Source: CAVPPA01 sp963841325 (lineage in GTDB: Bacteria > Patescibacteriota > Saccharimonadia > Saccharimonadales > UBA4665). Taken from it: DNA of 64,000 nt. The first letter of the stretch is position 1. Every line of letters starts with the position of its first letter. The notes under the pieces are model-generated. The model was given only the letters and a program-made list of their open reading frames with translations, had not been told where the DNA came from and did not search any database. The stretch is taken from assembly GCA_963841325.1 (NCBI GenBank), contig CAWJBZ010000007.1, positions 71,293-135,292 of the forward strand, written 5' to 3'. Made by a program: the position numbers and the translations under genes. Shown piece after piece: positions 9,509 to 18,024 of the stretch.

Positions 9509-10937
9509 TGATTAACTCCTCTGTTTGATGGGCTAACCCAAGCAGTGCTTTGTCTGATCGTTGTGGAGCCATTAGTTGTAATCCAACTGGTAAATGGTCA
9601 CTTAGACCCGCTGGAATACTGATAGCCGGGATACCTACTAGATTAACGGCTACTGTCATGATGTCCGACAAATACATCTGGAGCGGATCGCTAACGTTTT
9701 CGCCAATTTTAAAGGCTGTCATTGGTGCGGTCGGGCCTAACAGAAAATCGACTTTTGAAAAGGCTGACTCAAATTCTTTGATCAATTTAGTTCTAACAGT
9801 TTGAGCTCGTCGGTAGTAGGCATCATAATAACCACTGCTTAATACATAAGTCCCGATCATGATCCGGCGTTTAGCTTCCTTACCAAAGCCAATACCACGT
9901 GATTTGGTGTAGCTCTCGTCAAGATCTTTAGCGTCTTTATAGCTATAGCCATAACGTTGCCCGTCATAACGATTTAAATTGCTACTAACTTCAGCAGGAC
10001 AAATAATATAATAGACCGCCAAAGCCATCGGTAAACTAGGCAGACTAACATTTTGAATGATAGCTCCCGCTGCTTGAAGTTTATGGGCAGCCGATTCGAT
10101 AACACCCCTAATACTGACCGGCAAACCTTCGCCCATATACTCCTTAATTACCCCGATTTTCTGGCCCTTCAAATCACCAGATAAAATCGCATAACCATCA
10201 GGTTCACGTTCAATTGTCGTACTATCCAGTTCGTCTCGACCGGCCATTATGTCTAAAACCAGCGCTGCATCTTCCACTTGTCGGGCTAATGGGCCAATAA
10301 CATCAGTACTGCTGGCCATAGCCACTACGCCACTACGTGATACTAAGCCATAAGTTGGCTTATACCCGACAATTCCACAAAAGCTTGCCGGTAATCGGAT
10401 AGAACCGCCGGTATCTGTACCTAGTGCAAACGGTACAAGGTTTAATAATACTGATACCGCTGAGCCGCCAGATGATCCACCAGGCACCCGAGTAGTATCT
10501 AATGGATTCTTAGTCACCATAAAGTCACTGTTTTCAGTCGATGAACCATGAGCAAATGCGTCAAGATTAGCTTTAGCCACACAAATAGCCCCTTCAGCTT
10601 CTAACCGTTCAATGGCAGTTGCCTGATAGGGTGCCTCAAAACCCTTCAAAATATTGCTAGCCGCAGTTGTCTCGCTACCAAAAGTTAAAAAGTTATCCTT
10701 AGCGATAAATGGAACCCCAGCCAGACGTCCTATTTTTTGACCTTTTTGAGCTTGGTTATCAATTTTACGGGCACGTTCCAATGCTCGGTTTTCAATGGTC
10801 GCAATTATGGCATCGTATTTTTTAGCAGCCGAAATCGCTTTCAAAGACAGCTGAATTAGCTCAACAGCCTTCAGTTCCCTATTAACGACTTTTTGGGAGA
10901 TCTCGGCAATAGATAACCACTGTCCCTTTGAATCCAT
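9501..10937 (-). CDS. gatA: Glutamyl-tRNA(Gln) amidotransferase subunit A (amidase)
   Basis: 478 residues of the amidase-signature family. The catalytic triad is recognisable: Lys in VPFIAKDNF, the cis-Ser in the GGSSGGSA loop and the nucleophile Ser in GTDTGGSIRLPASFCG. GatA hydrolyses glutamine and channels ammonia to GatB. The ATG follows the gatC stop with no gap (TAAATG), so translation is coupled. No truncation is seen. Confidence 0.96.
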   Translation of the reverse strand: MDSKGQWLSIAEISQKVVNRELKAVELIQLSLKAISAAKKYDAIIATIENRALERARKIDNQAQKGQKIGRLAGVPFIAKDNFLTFGSETTAASNILKGFEAPYQATAIERLEAEGAICVAKANLDAFAHGSSTENSDFMVTKNPLDTTRVPGGSSGGSAVSVLLNLVPFALGTDTGGSIRLPASFCGIVGYKPTYGLVSRSGVVAMASSTDVIGPLARQVEDAALVLDIMAGRDELDSTTIEREPDGYAILSGDLKGQKIGVIKEYMGEGLPVSIRGVIESAAHKLQAAGAIIQNVSLPSLPMALAVYYIICPAEVSSNLNRYDGQRYGYSYKDAKDLDESYTKSRGIGFGKEAKRRIMIGTYVLSSGYYDAYYRRAQTVRTKLIKEFESAFSKVDFLLGPTAPMTAFKIGENVSDPLQMYLSDIMTVAVNLVGIPAISIPAGLSDHLPVGLQLMAPQRSDKALLGLAHQTEELINE

Positions 10938-11231
10938 TTATTCGATAATCCTTTTAACTTTGATCTGATCTGCTTGAACCGCAGGTACATTTTTAAGTAA
11001 TACTTTCGGTTCATAACCGTAATCATAAACTACGTCGTCACGCATAACATTAACTAGTCCGGTTACCTGATTGGTTGACTTTAAACCGGTAATATCGACA
11101 GTTTGGAGCTGCTCAACATAATGGAGGATTTCACTTAGCTCACGACTAAATTCCTCAACTTCTTGATCAGTTAAGTCAAGACGGGCTAAACGAGCCAATT
11201 TTAATACATCCTCGCTGGCTAACTTGTTCAT
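10938..11231 (-). CDS. gatC: Glutamyl-tRNA(Gln) amidotransferase subunit C
   Basis: 97 residues. The typical opening LKLARLARLDLTDQEVEEF and the ELSEILHYVEQLQTVD segment identify GatC, which clamps the GatA-GatB interface. It is the first gene of the gat operon. A TACAAT box at 11240-11245 lies 8 bases upstream of the ATG and there is no SD, so the operon mRNA is probably leaderless. Confidence 0.93.
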   Translation of the reverse strand: MNKLASEDVLKLARLARLDLTDQEVEEFSRELSEILHYVEQLQTVDITGLKSTNQVTGLVNVMRDDVVYDYGYEPKVLLKNVPAVQADQIKVKRIIE

Positions 11232-11239
11232 TTAACTTA

Positions 11240-11245
11240 ATTGTA
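11240..11245 (-). promoter_or_regulatory. -10 box of the gatC operon
   Basis: TACAAT, 8 bases before the gatC ATG. The gatC operon and the plus-strand gene at 11316 diverge from this 80-base gap. Confidence 0.5.
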
Positions 11246-11280
11246 GCAGAACTTTTAATTCATAGAAGTACGACAACAAG

Positions 11281-11309
11281 TTGCATTTTAAGCTTAAGTA
11301 TTGTATAAT
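11281..11309 (+). promoter_or_regulatory. Strong promoter TTGCAT-N17-TATAAT
   Basis: -35 TTGCAT at 11281-11286 and -10 TATAAT at 11304-11309 with a 17-base spacer. The -10 ends 6 bases before the ATG at 11316, so the transcript should be leaderless. Confidence 0.7.
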
Positions 11310-11315
11310 ACTTTT

Positions 11316-11981
11316 ATGCTAAATCATTCTTCACCTAATTTTGACCTTCAGCAAACTTTTAATTTTGACCGGCAGGATACACCACCTTTGCCTATTACAG
11401 ATATGCCAGCAGAATCTACAAACTTGTCAGAACTTTATTCAGGGTCAGTTCCAACAACTGAAGAGTTATCTAACTCTACTCCAAATCATCTGCCAGAAAC
11501 AGTAATACCCAATCCTAACTTTCCGAAGCTTAGTTTACGTGCCGAGTTTCTACTTAAGGCGTTAAAATTAATTGGTAGACATAACATTTCTGTCGGCTTT
11601 CTGATCGTTACTGACCCCCCGGAACCAAGAGAAGACAGCAGCGGGTCAATCGCTAAAGACAGAGCTGCAGTTTTTGATAGATATGGGGACGACGAAATCA
11701 TCATTGAAGAGATGCGGCAAAGAAACGAAAAAGATAAAGATAGGTATAGAGATGCGGCTCTTTACTTTCTAGCTCGTGCTGCCGGAGTTACTTCCCAAAA
11801 AAGATCTCAAACAACGGCAGAAGGTAGGCTAATTCAGGAAGATTATGAAATCATGGATGATATGTATTCTGGTAAAGCCAATGAAAATGCCCGTAGGCGT
11901 TTTATTACAACCCTGAAAAGACTCAGTAATCAGCCTGGTAGTGCCAAAAGCCATCGCCCGGTTAAGACAACCAAAAGCTGA
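11316..11981 (+). CDS. Hypothetical protein, hydrophilic
   Basis: 221 residues and no membrane segment. The first 75 residues are Ser/Thr/Pro-rich and probably disordered. The middle part (about 75-170) contains LRAEFLLKALKLIGRHNIS and is helical, and the tail is basic. I do not recognise a family. The start at 11316 is preferred over the TTG at 11301, because the TTG lies partly in the -10 box. The gene is flanked by its own promoter and a likely terminator shared with uvrB, so it is a single-gene unit. Confidence 0.6.
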   Translation: MLNHSSPNFDLQQTFNFDRQDTPPLPITDMPAESTNLSELYSGSVPTTEELSNSTPNHLPETVIPNPNFPKLSLRAEFLLKALKLIGRHNISVGFLIVTDPPEPREDSSGSIAKDRAAVFDRYGDDEIIIEEMRQRNEKDKDRYRDAALYFLARAAGVTSQKRSQTTAEGRLIQEDYEIMDDMYSGKANENARRRFITTLKRLSNQPGSAKSHRPVKTTKS

Positions 11982-11991
11982 TAGACATAGA

Positions 11992-12021
11992 GTAGCAAGT
12001 AGGTATTGATTTGATTGCTAC
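11992..12021. terminator. Possible bidirectional terminator between convergent genes
   Basis: GTAGCAA (11992-11998) pairs perfectly with TTGCTAC (12015-12021), followed by ATTTT on the plus strand. It sits exactly between two convergent stop codons. The stem is short (7 bp) and the loop is 16 bases. Confidence 0.35.
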
Positions 12022-13982
12022 ATTTTCGTCTTGATATCAGCGACTATATCTCTCAATTCAGCAGCTTTTTCAAACTCTAGGTTAGCTGCTGCCAGCTCCA
12101 TTTGAGCAGTTAAGTCTTTAACTAACACACTGTATTCATCTTTAGGAATCTTCCGAAGATCTAGCTTGGCTTTTTTAGCTTCTTCGGGTAAGTCTGGACG
12201 AAGTCCTTTTTCAACGGTTTTAGATATTCCTACAGGAGTAATACCATTTTGACGGTTATATTCTGCTTGAATCAGACGGCGACGGTTTGTTTCGTCAATA
12301 GTTTTTTGCATCGATACAGTTATATGATCGGCATACATTATGACCCTACCATCGACATGTCGGGCAGCCCGGCCAACAGTTTGTATTAATGCCTGTTCAC
12401 TTCTTAGGAAACCCTCTTTATCGGCATCTAAGATAGCAACCAGGGACACTTCTGGTAAATCTAGACCTTCCCGCAGCAGATTAATACCCACTAAAACATC
12501 ATAAACTCCCAGCCTGAGATCTCGTAATATATCAGTTCGCTCTAATGTTTCGATATCGCTATGTAAATAAGCCACTTTAATATTAAGATCATGGAGATAT
12601 TCACTGAGCTCTTCAGCCATCCGCTTGGTTAGTGTGGTCACTAGTACTCGTTGATGTTTGGCGGTTCGGTTTTTTATTTCACCAATCAAATGGTCAATTT
12701 GTCCTTCTATCGGCTGGACTTCAATTTGCGGATCAAGTAAACCGGTTGGTCGGATAATTTGTTCAGCCGGTTTCGGGCTTCGGCTTAATTCATAAATGGC
12801 CGGGGTGGCGGAAACGTAAATGGCCTGATTAATATGACGCTCAAACTCGGTAAACGTTAATGGACGGTTATCTAGAGCACTAGGCAGGCGAAAGCCGTAT
12901 TCCACTAGTACTTCTTTGCGAGCCCGATCGCCGTTATACATTCCCCTAACTTGTGGAATAGTCATATGTGATTCATCGATTAATAACAAATAATCATCTG
13001 GAAAATAATCCAATAAGGTAGCTGGTTGTTCGCCGGGTTCGCGATCGGTCAGATAGCGGGAATAGTTTTCAATGCCTTTAACAAAACCGGTAGCTTCCAT
13101 CATTTCTAGATCAAATCGGGTACGTTGTTCCAACCGTTGAGCTTCTAACAATTTATTTTGTTTTTTATAGTCAGCTAATCGTAAATGCAATTCCTGATCA
13201 ATTTTACCTAAAGCTATCTTAAGTTTCTCTTGCGGAGTAACGTAATGTGATCCCGGAAAAATCTTTAGAGTATTTAGGTGAGTCAGTACTTCGCCAGTCA
13301 AAGAATCGACTCTAGTAATGCGCTCGACTTCATCACCAAAAAATTCGATCCGGTAAGCTACTTCTTCACCGGCTGGAAAAACATCTACCACATCACCCCG
13401 AACCCGGAAGGTGCCCCGGCGAAAATCGACGTCGTTACGATGGTATTGAATATCGGTCAATTGACGTAAAAACTTATCCCGTAACCGTCTTTCCTTAATA
13501 GTTAGCTCAATTGATAGGTTATTGTAATCTTCAACCGAACCGATCCCATAAATACAGCTAACACTAGCTACAATAATAACGTCACGACGGGTCAGTAAAG
13601 CATCAGTTGCGGCATGACGTAATCGATCAATTTCCTCATTAATATCCGAGTCTTTTTCAATATAGGTATCGGTCCGAGGCATGTACGCCTCAGGCTGATA
13701 ATAATCAAAGTAACTAACAAAGTAATGAACGGCATTGTTCGGGAAAAATCGTTTAAATTCGCTGTATAACTGGGCAGCTAAGGTTTTATTATGACTCAAC
13801 ACCAGTGTCGGTTTCTGCCGATTTTGGATAACTTCGGACATCACGAAAGTTTTGCCGGATCCGGTTACGCCGAGCAGTACTTGCTCTTTGACCCCTTTTT
13901 GTAACCCTTCGTTTAGTTGAGCAATTGCCGAAGGCTGATCGCCGGTCGGTTGATAGTCACTCTTTAACTGAAACTCACTCAT
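12018..13982 (-). CDS. uvrB: Excinuclease ABC subunit B
   Basis: 654 residues, normal length. UvrB verifies DNA lesions in nucleotide excision repair after delivery by UvrA and recruits UvrC. Visible features are Walker A GVTGSGKTF near residue 40, the beta-hairpin YYQPEAYMP, the Y-rich motif FVSYFDYYQPE, helicase motifs DESHMTIPQVRGMYNGDR, VGINLLREGLDLPEVSL and QTVGRAARH, and a C-terminal UVR domain (LEFEKAAELRDIV). TACAAT lies 6 bases upstream of the ATG, so it is probably leaderless. uvrA and uvrC are not in the window. Confidence 0.97.
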   Translation of the reverse strand: MSEFQLKSDYQPTGDQPSAIAQLNEGLQKGVKEQVLLGVTGSGKTFVMSEVIQNRQKPTLVLSHNKTLAAQLYSEFKRFFPNNAVHYFVSYFDYYQPEAYMPRTDTYIEKDSDINEEIDRLRHAATDALLTRRDVIIVASVSCIYGIGSVEDYNNLSIELTIKERRLRDKFLRQLTDIQYHRNDVDFRRGTFRVRGDVVDVFPAGEEVAYRIEFFGDEVERITRVDSLTGEVLTHLNTLKIFPGSHYVTPQEKLKIALGKIDQELHLRLADYKKQNKLLEAQRLEQRTRFDLEMMEATGFVKGIENYSRYLTDREPGEQPATLLDYFPDDYLLLIDESHMTIPQVRGMYNGDRARKEVLVEYGFRLPSALDNRPLTFTEFERHINQAIYVSATPAIYELSRSPKPAEQIIRPTGLLDPQIEVQPIEGQIDHLIGEIKNRTAKHQRVLVTTLTKRMAEELSEYLHDLNIKVAYLHSDIETLERTDILRDLRLGVYDVLVGINLLREGLDLPEVSLVAILDADKEGFLRSEQALIQTVGRAARHVDGRVIMYADHITVSMQKTIDETNRRRLIQAEYNRQNGITPVGISKTVEKGLRPDLPEEAKKAKLDLRKIPKDEYSVLVKDLTAQMELAAANLEFEKAAELRDIVADIKTKM

Positions 13983-13988
13983 TACCTA

Positions 13989-13994
13989 ATTGTA
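13989..13994 (-). promoter_or_regulatory. -10 box of uvrB (leaderless)
   Basis: TACAAT, 6 bases before the uvrB ATG. No good -35 and no LexA-like palindrome are seen. Confidence 0.5.
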
Positions 13995-14026
13995 ACAAGT
14001 TGGTAGATGAGAAATATAAAGATAGC

Positions 14027-14677
14027 TTAACCAGACCGCGGTTCCGGATTTATTAATGGGTCACGTCGTAAGTACCAGTGTTCATCACGAGCTAAAACTT
14101 CACGGATATCAGCATATTTTTTATCCAACAAAGCGATGATTTTTTGGACCAGGTGTTCCGGATTATCGTCATAGATAACTAAATCGTCTGGCGGTTCCAA
14201 GGTTTTCATCAATTCCGGCACGATATCAGCCGTGCCTCCACTGCCTAGTAATACGCCACAGGGTTTATGAGCTTCTAATGCCGAAGTGAATTCATGTAGT
14301 GAACCAAAACGGCCGCCAACCGTAATCACCGCGTCACTGGATTGAACTAGATATAAATCTCTCCCGACGTAGCTTAAACCGGTAAAATTTATAAAATCAA
14401 ATACATCATGCGGCAAATGATACTTCTTAATGTGTTCTCGTAAACTTTCGGCCGGCGAAAATCCAATACTCGTACCTCCGGCTTTTTTAGCTCCGTAGGC
14501 TGCGTAATATGGTAATCCAACAGTGGCACCAGTGGTTACGATATTACCGGATTTAGCCACTGCCCTACCTAAAGCTTCGGCTTTATCATGAGCATCTTGA
14601 ATTGTTTTACCAGCCGCTGCACCTGAAATACAAATCGAATAACGTAAGGATTTGAGTGATTCTAAATCGTTTGGCAT
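14027..14677 (-). CDS. SLOG-type Rossmann-fold nucleotide-binding protein (LOG/DprA-like)
   Basis: 216 residues. The pattern ICISGAAAGKT, then IVTTGATVGLPYYAAYGAKKAGG and VITVGGRFGSLHEF matches the SLOG superfamily (predicted lysine-decarboxylase-like/LOG proteins that bind nucleotides or their derivatives). The GG(x)GT motif of true LOG phosphoribohydrolases (PGGxGTxxE) appears only as VGGRFGSLHE, so cytokinin-riboside hydrolase activity should not be assumed. It is probably in one transcript with the gene ending at 14702. Confidence 0.65.
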   Translation of the reverse strand: MPNDLESLKSLRYSICISGAAAGKTIQDAHDKAEALGRAVAKSGNIVTTGATVGLPYYAAYGAKKAGGTSIGFSPAESLREHIKKYHLPHDVFDFINFTGLSYVGRDLYLVQSSDAVITVGGRFGSLHEFTSALEAHKPCGVLLGSGGTADIVPELMKTLEPPDDLVIYDDNPEHLVQKIIALLDKKYADIREVLARDEHWYLRRDPLINPEPRSG

Positions 14678-14701
14678 TTATTTTTCTGCTTATCCTTAAG
14701 T

Positions 14702-15934
14702 TTATACTACAGCCGGTTCAGCCACAAGTTGTGACTCCAGATTACCGAGGATGGCCTGTTCAACATTTTCATGTCTCATGTAGTGAATCATTAACTCGTG
14801 CCACAAGTTGTTTTGAAAATAATGAACTATACGGCTCGAATAAGGCAATTGATTGCAATAATTAAGGGCAGCATCAACTATATTCAACGATACGGGTTGA
14901 TGGTCATGTAAATACCCTAGACAGGTGGTGTGGTGCCAAAATTCCAAACTTGGCTCAATGTGGCTAAGAGCTTTTTCAATGGAGTGCCAACTCAGATCTT
15001 CTCGTTGGACGTGAGGTTCAAATAGATCAGCCCGAAATCGGTCAGCAAAACGAGCATAATACCGCTGGACAATTTGCCATGGTACCGGTTGATCAAGTAA
15101 TTCAGCGTTTAGTGTTGGTTCGCCTATAACAACAGTTTGTACTAATTTACCAAAGTTAGGTTTTACTTGACAAAGCTTTAAGAAGGTCGTGCAAGCCCGA
15201 ACCTCATTCATTTCATGCAGTGCCAGGATAAATGTCGTCAGGGTGGCGGCTGGTGGGCTATTATCTGGTAGGGGTAATAAAACTACGGTACCGAATTCTT
15301 TAAGACTGATAATATTGTGTTTCTTAAGAGAGACAACTTTTGAGGCTAATTCCCGCCAATGTTTAGTATTTGGCGCCACAATGGCGATTTGACGGATTTC
15401 AAAATTACTGGCTTTTAGCTTTTTATAGCTATCTAGCATCGCTTTTCGCCAACTTGCTGACTCCAGCAACCAAGCAGCGGCAAAGACCGTGGTCACTTGT
15501 TCGCGACGTAACATTGACTCTAATGACCGGTAATTCAGCGCTTTCATGGTATGTTTAGGCGGCTGAGCTTTAAGAAGTTTTTTAGCAACGGTTGACTGAA
15601 GGGCAAAACAGCTTTTGGATACTGGCAACGACAGAAGAGCACGACTGATACTAACATTCAAATCCTGCTTATCGCCGTATTGTTTACGTAAAGACTCAAC
15701 TAAACGTTTATCGTCATCTTTAACCCTCTGTTGAAGAGCAGCATATAGCTCATCACCGGTAGTATCGTTAGGGTCTAATCCCAGTTCTTTGAGTTTTAAT
15801 CTAGTTGCTCTTTCTATTTCGGTCGACAATCGAATATCGGTATTGTTATGGCCGCTGGCAACCTCCAATCGTGATAATACCCGATGAAAGTTTGGCTCAT
15901 CAGCGCCAAGCAATTCAGACAGTACCCTGGTCAT
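14702..15934 (-). CDS. Hypothetical protein, 410 residues
   Basis: A soluble, mostly helical protein with no clear motif. It begins with TRVLSELLGADEPNFHRVLSRLE and has a central segment with alternating hydrophobics (ITSLKEFGTVVLLPLPDNS-like ISLKEFGTVVLLPLPDNS). No membrane segments or signal peptide are seen. Base composition matches the neighbouring core genes, so it looks native. It directly precedes the SLOG gene (24-base gap). Function is unknown to me. Confidence 0.55.
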   Translation of the reverse strand: MTRVLSELLGADEPNFHRVLSRLEVASGHNNTDIRLSTEIERATRLKLKELGLDPNDTTGDELYAALQQRVKDDDKRLVESLRKQYGDKQDLNVSISRALLSLPVSKSCFALQSTVAKKLLKAQPPKHTMKALNYRSLESMLRREQVTTVFAAAWLLESASWRKAMLDSYKKLKASNFEIRQIAIVAPNTKHWRELASKVVSLKKHNIISLKEFGTVVLLPLPDNSPPAATLTTFILALHEMNEVRACTTFLKLCQVKPNFGKLVQTVVIGEPTLNAELLDQPVPWQIVQRYYARFADRFRADLFEPHVQREDLSWHSIEKALSHIEPSLEFWHHTTCLGYLHDHQPVSLNIVDAALNYCNQLPYSSRIVHYFQNNLWHELMIHYMRHENVEQAILGNLESQLVAEPAVV

Positions 15935-16061
15935 ACTTATTTACATCTTAGCACAAGCAGAATTTTTGACCAAAACCTTGACATTACATTCCAGTTATGA
16001 TAAACCACTACGGTATTTCGTTGAGCGGAGATCCGTTCCGAGTACTTTGACAAGCAGACAA

Positions 16062-16117
16062 ACACAAAGTGAGGTATGAGATCGTAATAGCAAACTGTTT
16101 CATACCTCGCTTTGTGT
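16062..16117 (+). ncRNA. 18-bp hairpin at the head of GC-rich cassette 1
   Basis: Positions 16062-16079 pair with 16100-16117 over 18 bp with a single G-U wobble (T70/G109) and a 20-base loop. The arms are CACAAAGTGAG and CTCGCTTTGTG. A hairpin with the same arm core heads cassette 2 at 37630. A TTGACA lies just upstream at 16047-16052. It could be an RNA control element of the downstream ORFs or an element boundary. Confidence 0.6.
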
Positions 16118-16182
16118 GGTTAGAAACACACGCCAGCACTCTAGCTGGAGCCATTATCGGCTGAGCAGACAAGGAGTCACCT

Positions 16183-16491
16183 GTGGCAGGACACATCGTT
16201 ATCCAAGCACCAAGGGTCGATGAATCTGAGTACACGCTTCTCAAGGAAGCTTGCGGCGATCGGAGTTCGTTCTGGTGCAAACCAGCTCAATTCGAACGTC
16301 GCGGCAGTCACGCCAAGGTCATCATCCGCCCGAAGTGCTGGGTCGCTGGACGAGCACAAGCTCAGGCAATCGTACGCTGGCTCCGCAGTCGCGGCATCCA
16401 CACTGACGCCAAGTTCTACGAACCTCAGGTCAATCATCAATCCCTCAGGGGCACCAGCATCACCGCAGCAACGTCGTTCACTACGATCTGA
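16183..16491 (+). CDS. Small hypothetical protein, cassette 1 ORF A
   Basis: 102 residues from GTG with AAGGAG 7 bases upstream. It opens AGHIVIQAPRVDESEYTLL and includes WCKPAQFERRGSHAKVIIRP. Codons are GC-ending (ATC, CGC, GTC), unlike neighbouring genes, and the SD-led start contrasts with the leaderless style of the core genes. No family is recognised. The two-ORF layout and codon bias suggest transfer from a higher-GC organism. Reading frames exist on the other strand too, but only this one has both an SD and a partner ORF. Confidence 0.5.
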   Translation: MAGHIVIQAPRVDESEYTLLKEACGDRSSFWCKPAQFERRGSHAKVIIRPKCWVAGRAQAQAIVRWLRSRGIHTDAKFYEPQVNHQSLRGTSITAATSFTTI

Positions 16492-16527
16492 AACGGTCGC
16501 AGCAACATCGCTTCTAGAGGACATCTG

Positions 16528-16782
16528 ATGCCAGTCAACCTCCACACCTCATCCCGTGCTCTACCAGACGGTCACTCCTGGAACTACGACAGGGCCATGT
16601 CCATGCTGAAGACCGGCGAAACCTTGGAGATTGAAGTCTTCATCGACGATATCACCAGGCGTGCGCCGATTACCAACCGAAGGGACCTAGTGACGGAACG
16701 ATGCGCAGCGGTCAATGACGGGGCAACCTGTCGACTCATCGGTGTTTCCCGAGTCCAGAAAAGGTCTCAGCCGGCGGCATAA
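16528..16782 (+). CDS. Small hypothetical protein, cassette 1 ORF B
   Basis: 84 residues from ATG, with AGAGGA 7 bases upstream. It contains LKTGETLEIEVFIDDITRRAP and a basic tail, looks soluble, and has no recognised domain. It lies 36 bases after ORF A and has the same GC-rich codon use, so the two are probably one transcriptional unit that ends at the structured region 16794-16861. Confidence 0.5.
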   Translation: MPVNLHTSSRALPDGHSWNYDRAMSMLKTGETLEIEVFIDDITRRAPITNRRDLVTERCAAVNDGATCRLIGVSRVQKRSQPAA

Positions 16783-16793
16783 CAACCAAGTCT

Positions 16794-16861
16794 CAGAGCG
16801 CAAGGGATGGCGGTATCGCTAAAGGGCATAGCGCCTCAACGCCTACCGTCTCCCTGCTCTG
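16794..16861 (+). terminator. Branched stem structure closing cassette 1
   Basis: Nested pairings are CAGAGC 16794-16799 with GCTCTG 16856-16861, AGGGA 16803-16807 with TCCCT 16851-16855, CGGTA 16811-16815 with TACCG 16844-16848, and CGCTA 16817-16821 with TAGCG 16829-16833. It follows ORF B by 12 bases. There is no U-tract, so it may stabilise the RNA 3' end rather than terminate by itself. Confidence 0.45.
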
Positions 16862-16958
16862 GGTCTATATCTGCTTGTCATGTTTCATGATTGTAAACAT
16901 CAGCGTGCGCTTCAGATGAAGAGCTAAAAACAGCAAATCACAAATTATTATTTATAAT

Positions 16959-17963
16959 CTAGAAATGTACTGGTTTATACCATTCTGGTGCTTTTTTCAA
17001 CAATTCATCTAATTCATTGACGGTAAGTAGTCCGGCTTGCGAACCGACTTTTTGGACAACACTCATGGAGTTGATTGGAGCCCACTGCAGTGCACCTTCA
17101 ATGGTATTGCCTTTAGCTAAAGCAGCTACAAAAGCCGCAGCAAAGGCATCGCCTGCCCCAGTGCGTTCCAATGGCGGTTTTGGGTCAGGGTAAAGCGGCA
17201 TTTTGAAGCGATTTTGGCCATCAGAGGCATAAGCCCCGGCTGGTCCATCAGTAATTACTACTATTTTCGGTCCTAATTCATGTAAATGATTTAATAAATT
17301 ATGGACATCTTCGTGGTTAACGCCACTAACGGTTGCTGCTTCTTCACGATTCAAAATTAATACTTCGGAGTGTTGATAAATCCTTTTGAGCCGCTCTTTA
17401 CCGGCTTCTATTTGAAAAGTACCAGGTTGAAAAACTAATTTAATGGTTGGGTTTTCATCCAGCCATTCAGCTATTTGATCATGATACTCAAGTCCATGCT
17501 CACTAACTGAACTAAAATAGATCCAGCGGGGAATTTCATTTGGTCTCAGATGCGGCCAGTGGTAGCCATATTCCTCGTGCTTAATTAAAATAGTCCGATC
17601 CGCTTCATACCATAAAATGTAATGATAATTACTATTATTATCTGGATTAACTCGTACGAAACGGTGGTCAACTTTATTTTTAACTAAAGAGTTAATCATG
17701 TCGCGACCCCATTGATCACCTCCAACATTTGTCACAATTGAGGTTTTCAGTCCAAGACGAGCAAAGGCAACCGCTCCATTGGCAGCATTACCAACACCTT
17801 CAACGACTTCGGCATAATCAAACGGTATTTTAGTGCCGAATCCCATGGCCAGTATTTTAGTACCTAGTTCATCGATATAAGTGCGAGCTTGGTTAGTTAA
17901 TAATCGAATAAAGACATCGGTGTTAATGTCGCCAACGGTAATTACATCAAATTCTTGTTGCAT
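16959..17963 (-). CDS. PfkB-family carbohydrate kinase
   Basis: 334 residues of the ribokinase/PfkB family, which phosphorylates sugars with ATP. It opens FDVITVGDINTDVFIRL (substrate-binding start). An NAANGAVAFARLG loop precedes the lid, and the C-terminal signature RTGAGDAFAAAFVAAL holds the catalytic Asp. The substrate cannot be fixed: its place 61 bases after the aldolase gene favours a sugar phosphate or ribose role. Adenosine or nucleoside kinase activity is also possible. Confidence 0.82.
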   Translation of the reverse strand: MQQEFDVITVGDINTDVFIRLLTNQARTYIDELGTKILAMGFGTKIPFDYAEVVEGVGNAANGAVAFARLGLKTSIVTNVGGDQWGRDMINSLVKNKVDHRFVRVNPDNNSNYHYILWYEADRTILIKHEEYGYHWPHLRPNEIPRWIYFSSVSEHGLEYHDQIAEWLDENPTIKLVFQPGTFQIEAGKERLKRIYQHSEVLILNREEAATVSGVNHEDVHNLLNHLHELGPKIVVITDGPAGAYASDGQNRFKMPLYPDPKPPLERTGAGDAFAAAFVAALAKGNTIEGALQWAPINSMSVVQKVGSQAGLLTVNELDELLKKAPEWYKPVHF

Positions 17964-18024
17964 TCTGTCTACCCACCATTTGCGAAATCATTACCTTCAG
18001 ATTAATCCCATTTTCAACTAAAAA

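Noticed and set aside
16062..16861. Integron cassette with attC site
   Set aside because: The structure after ORF B lacks the RYYYAAC/GTTRRRY core sites and no integrase is nearby.
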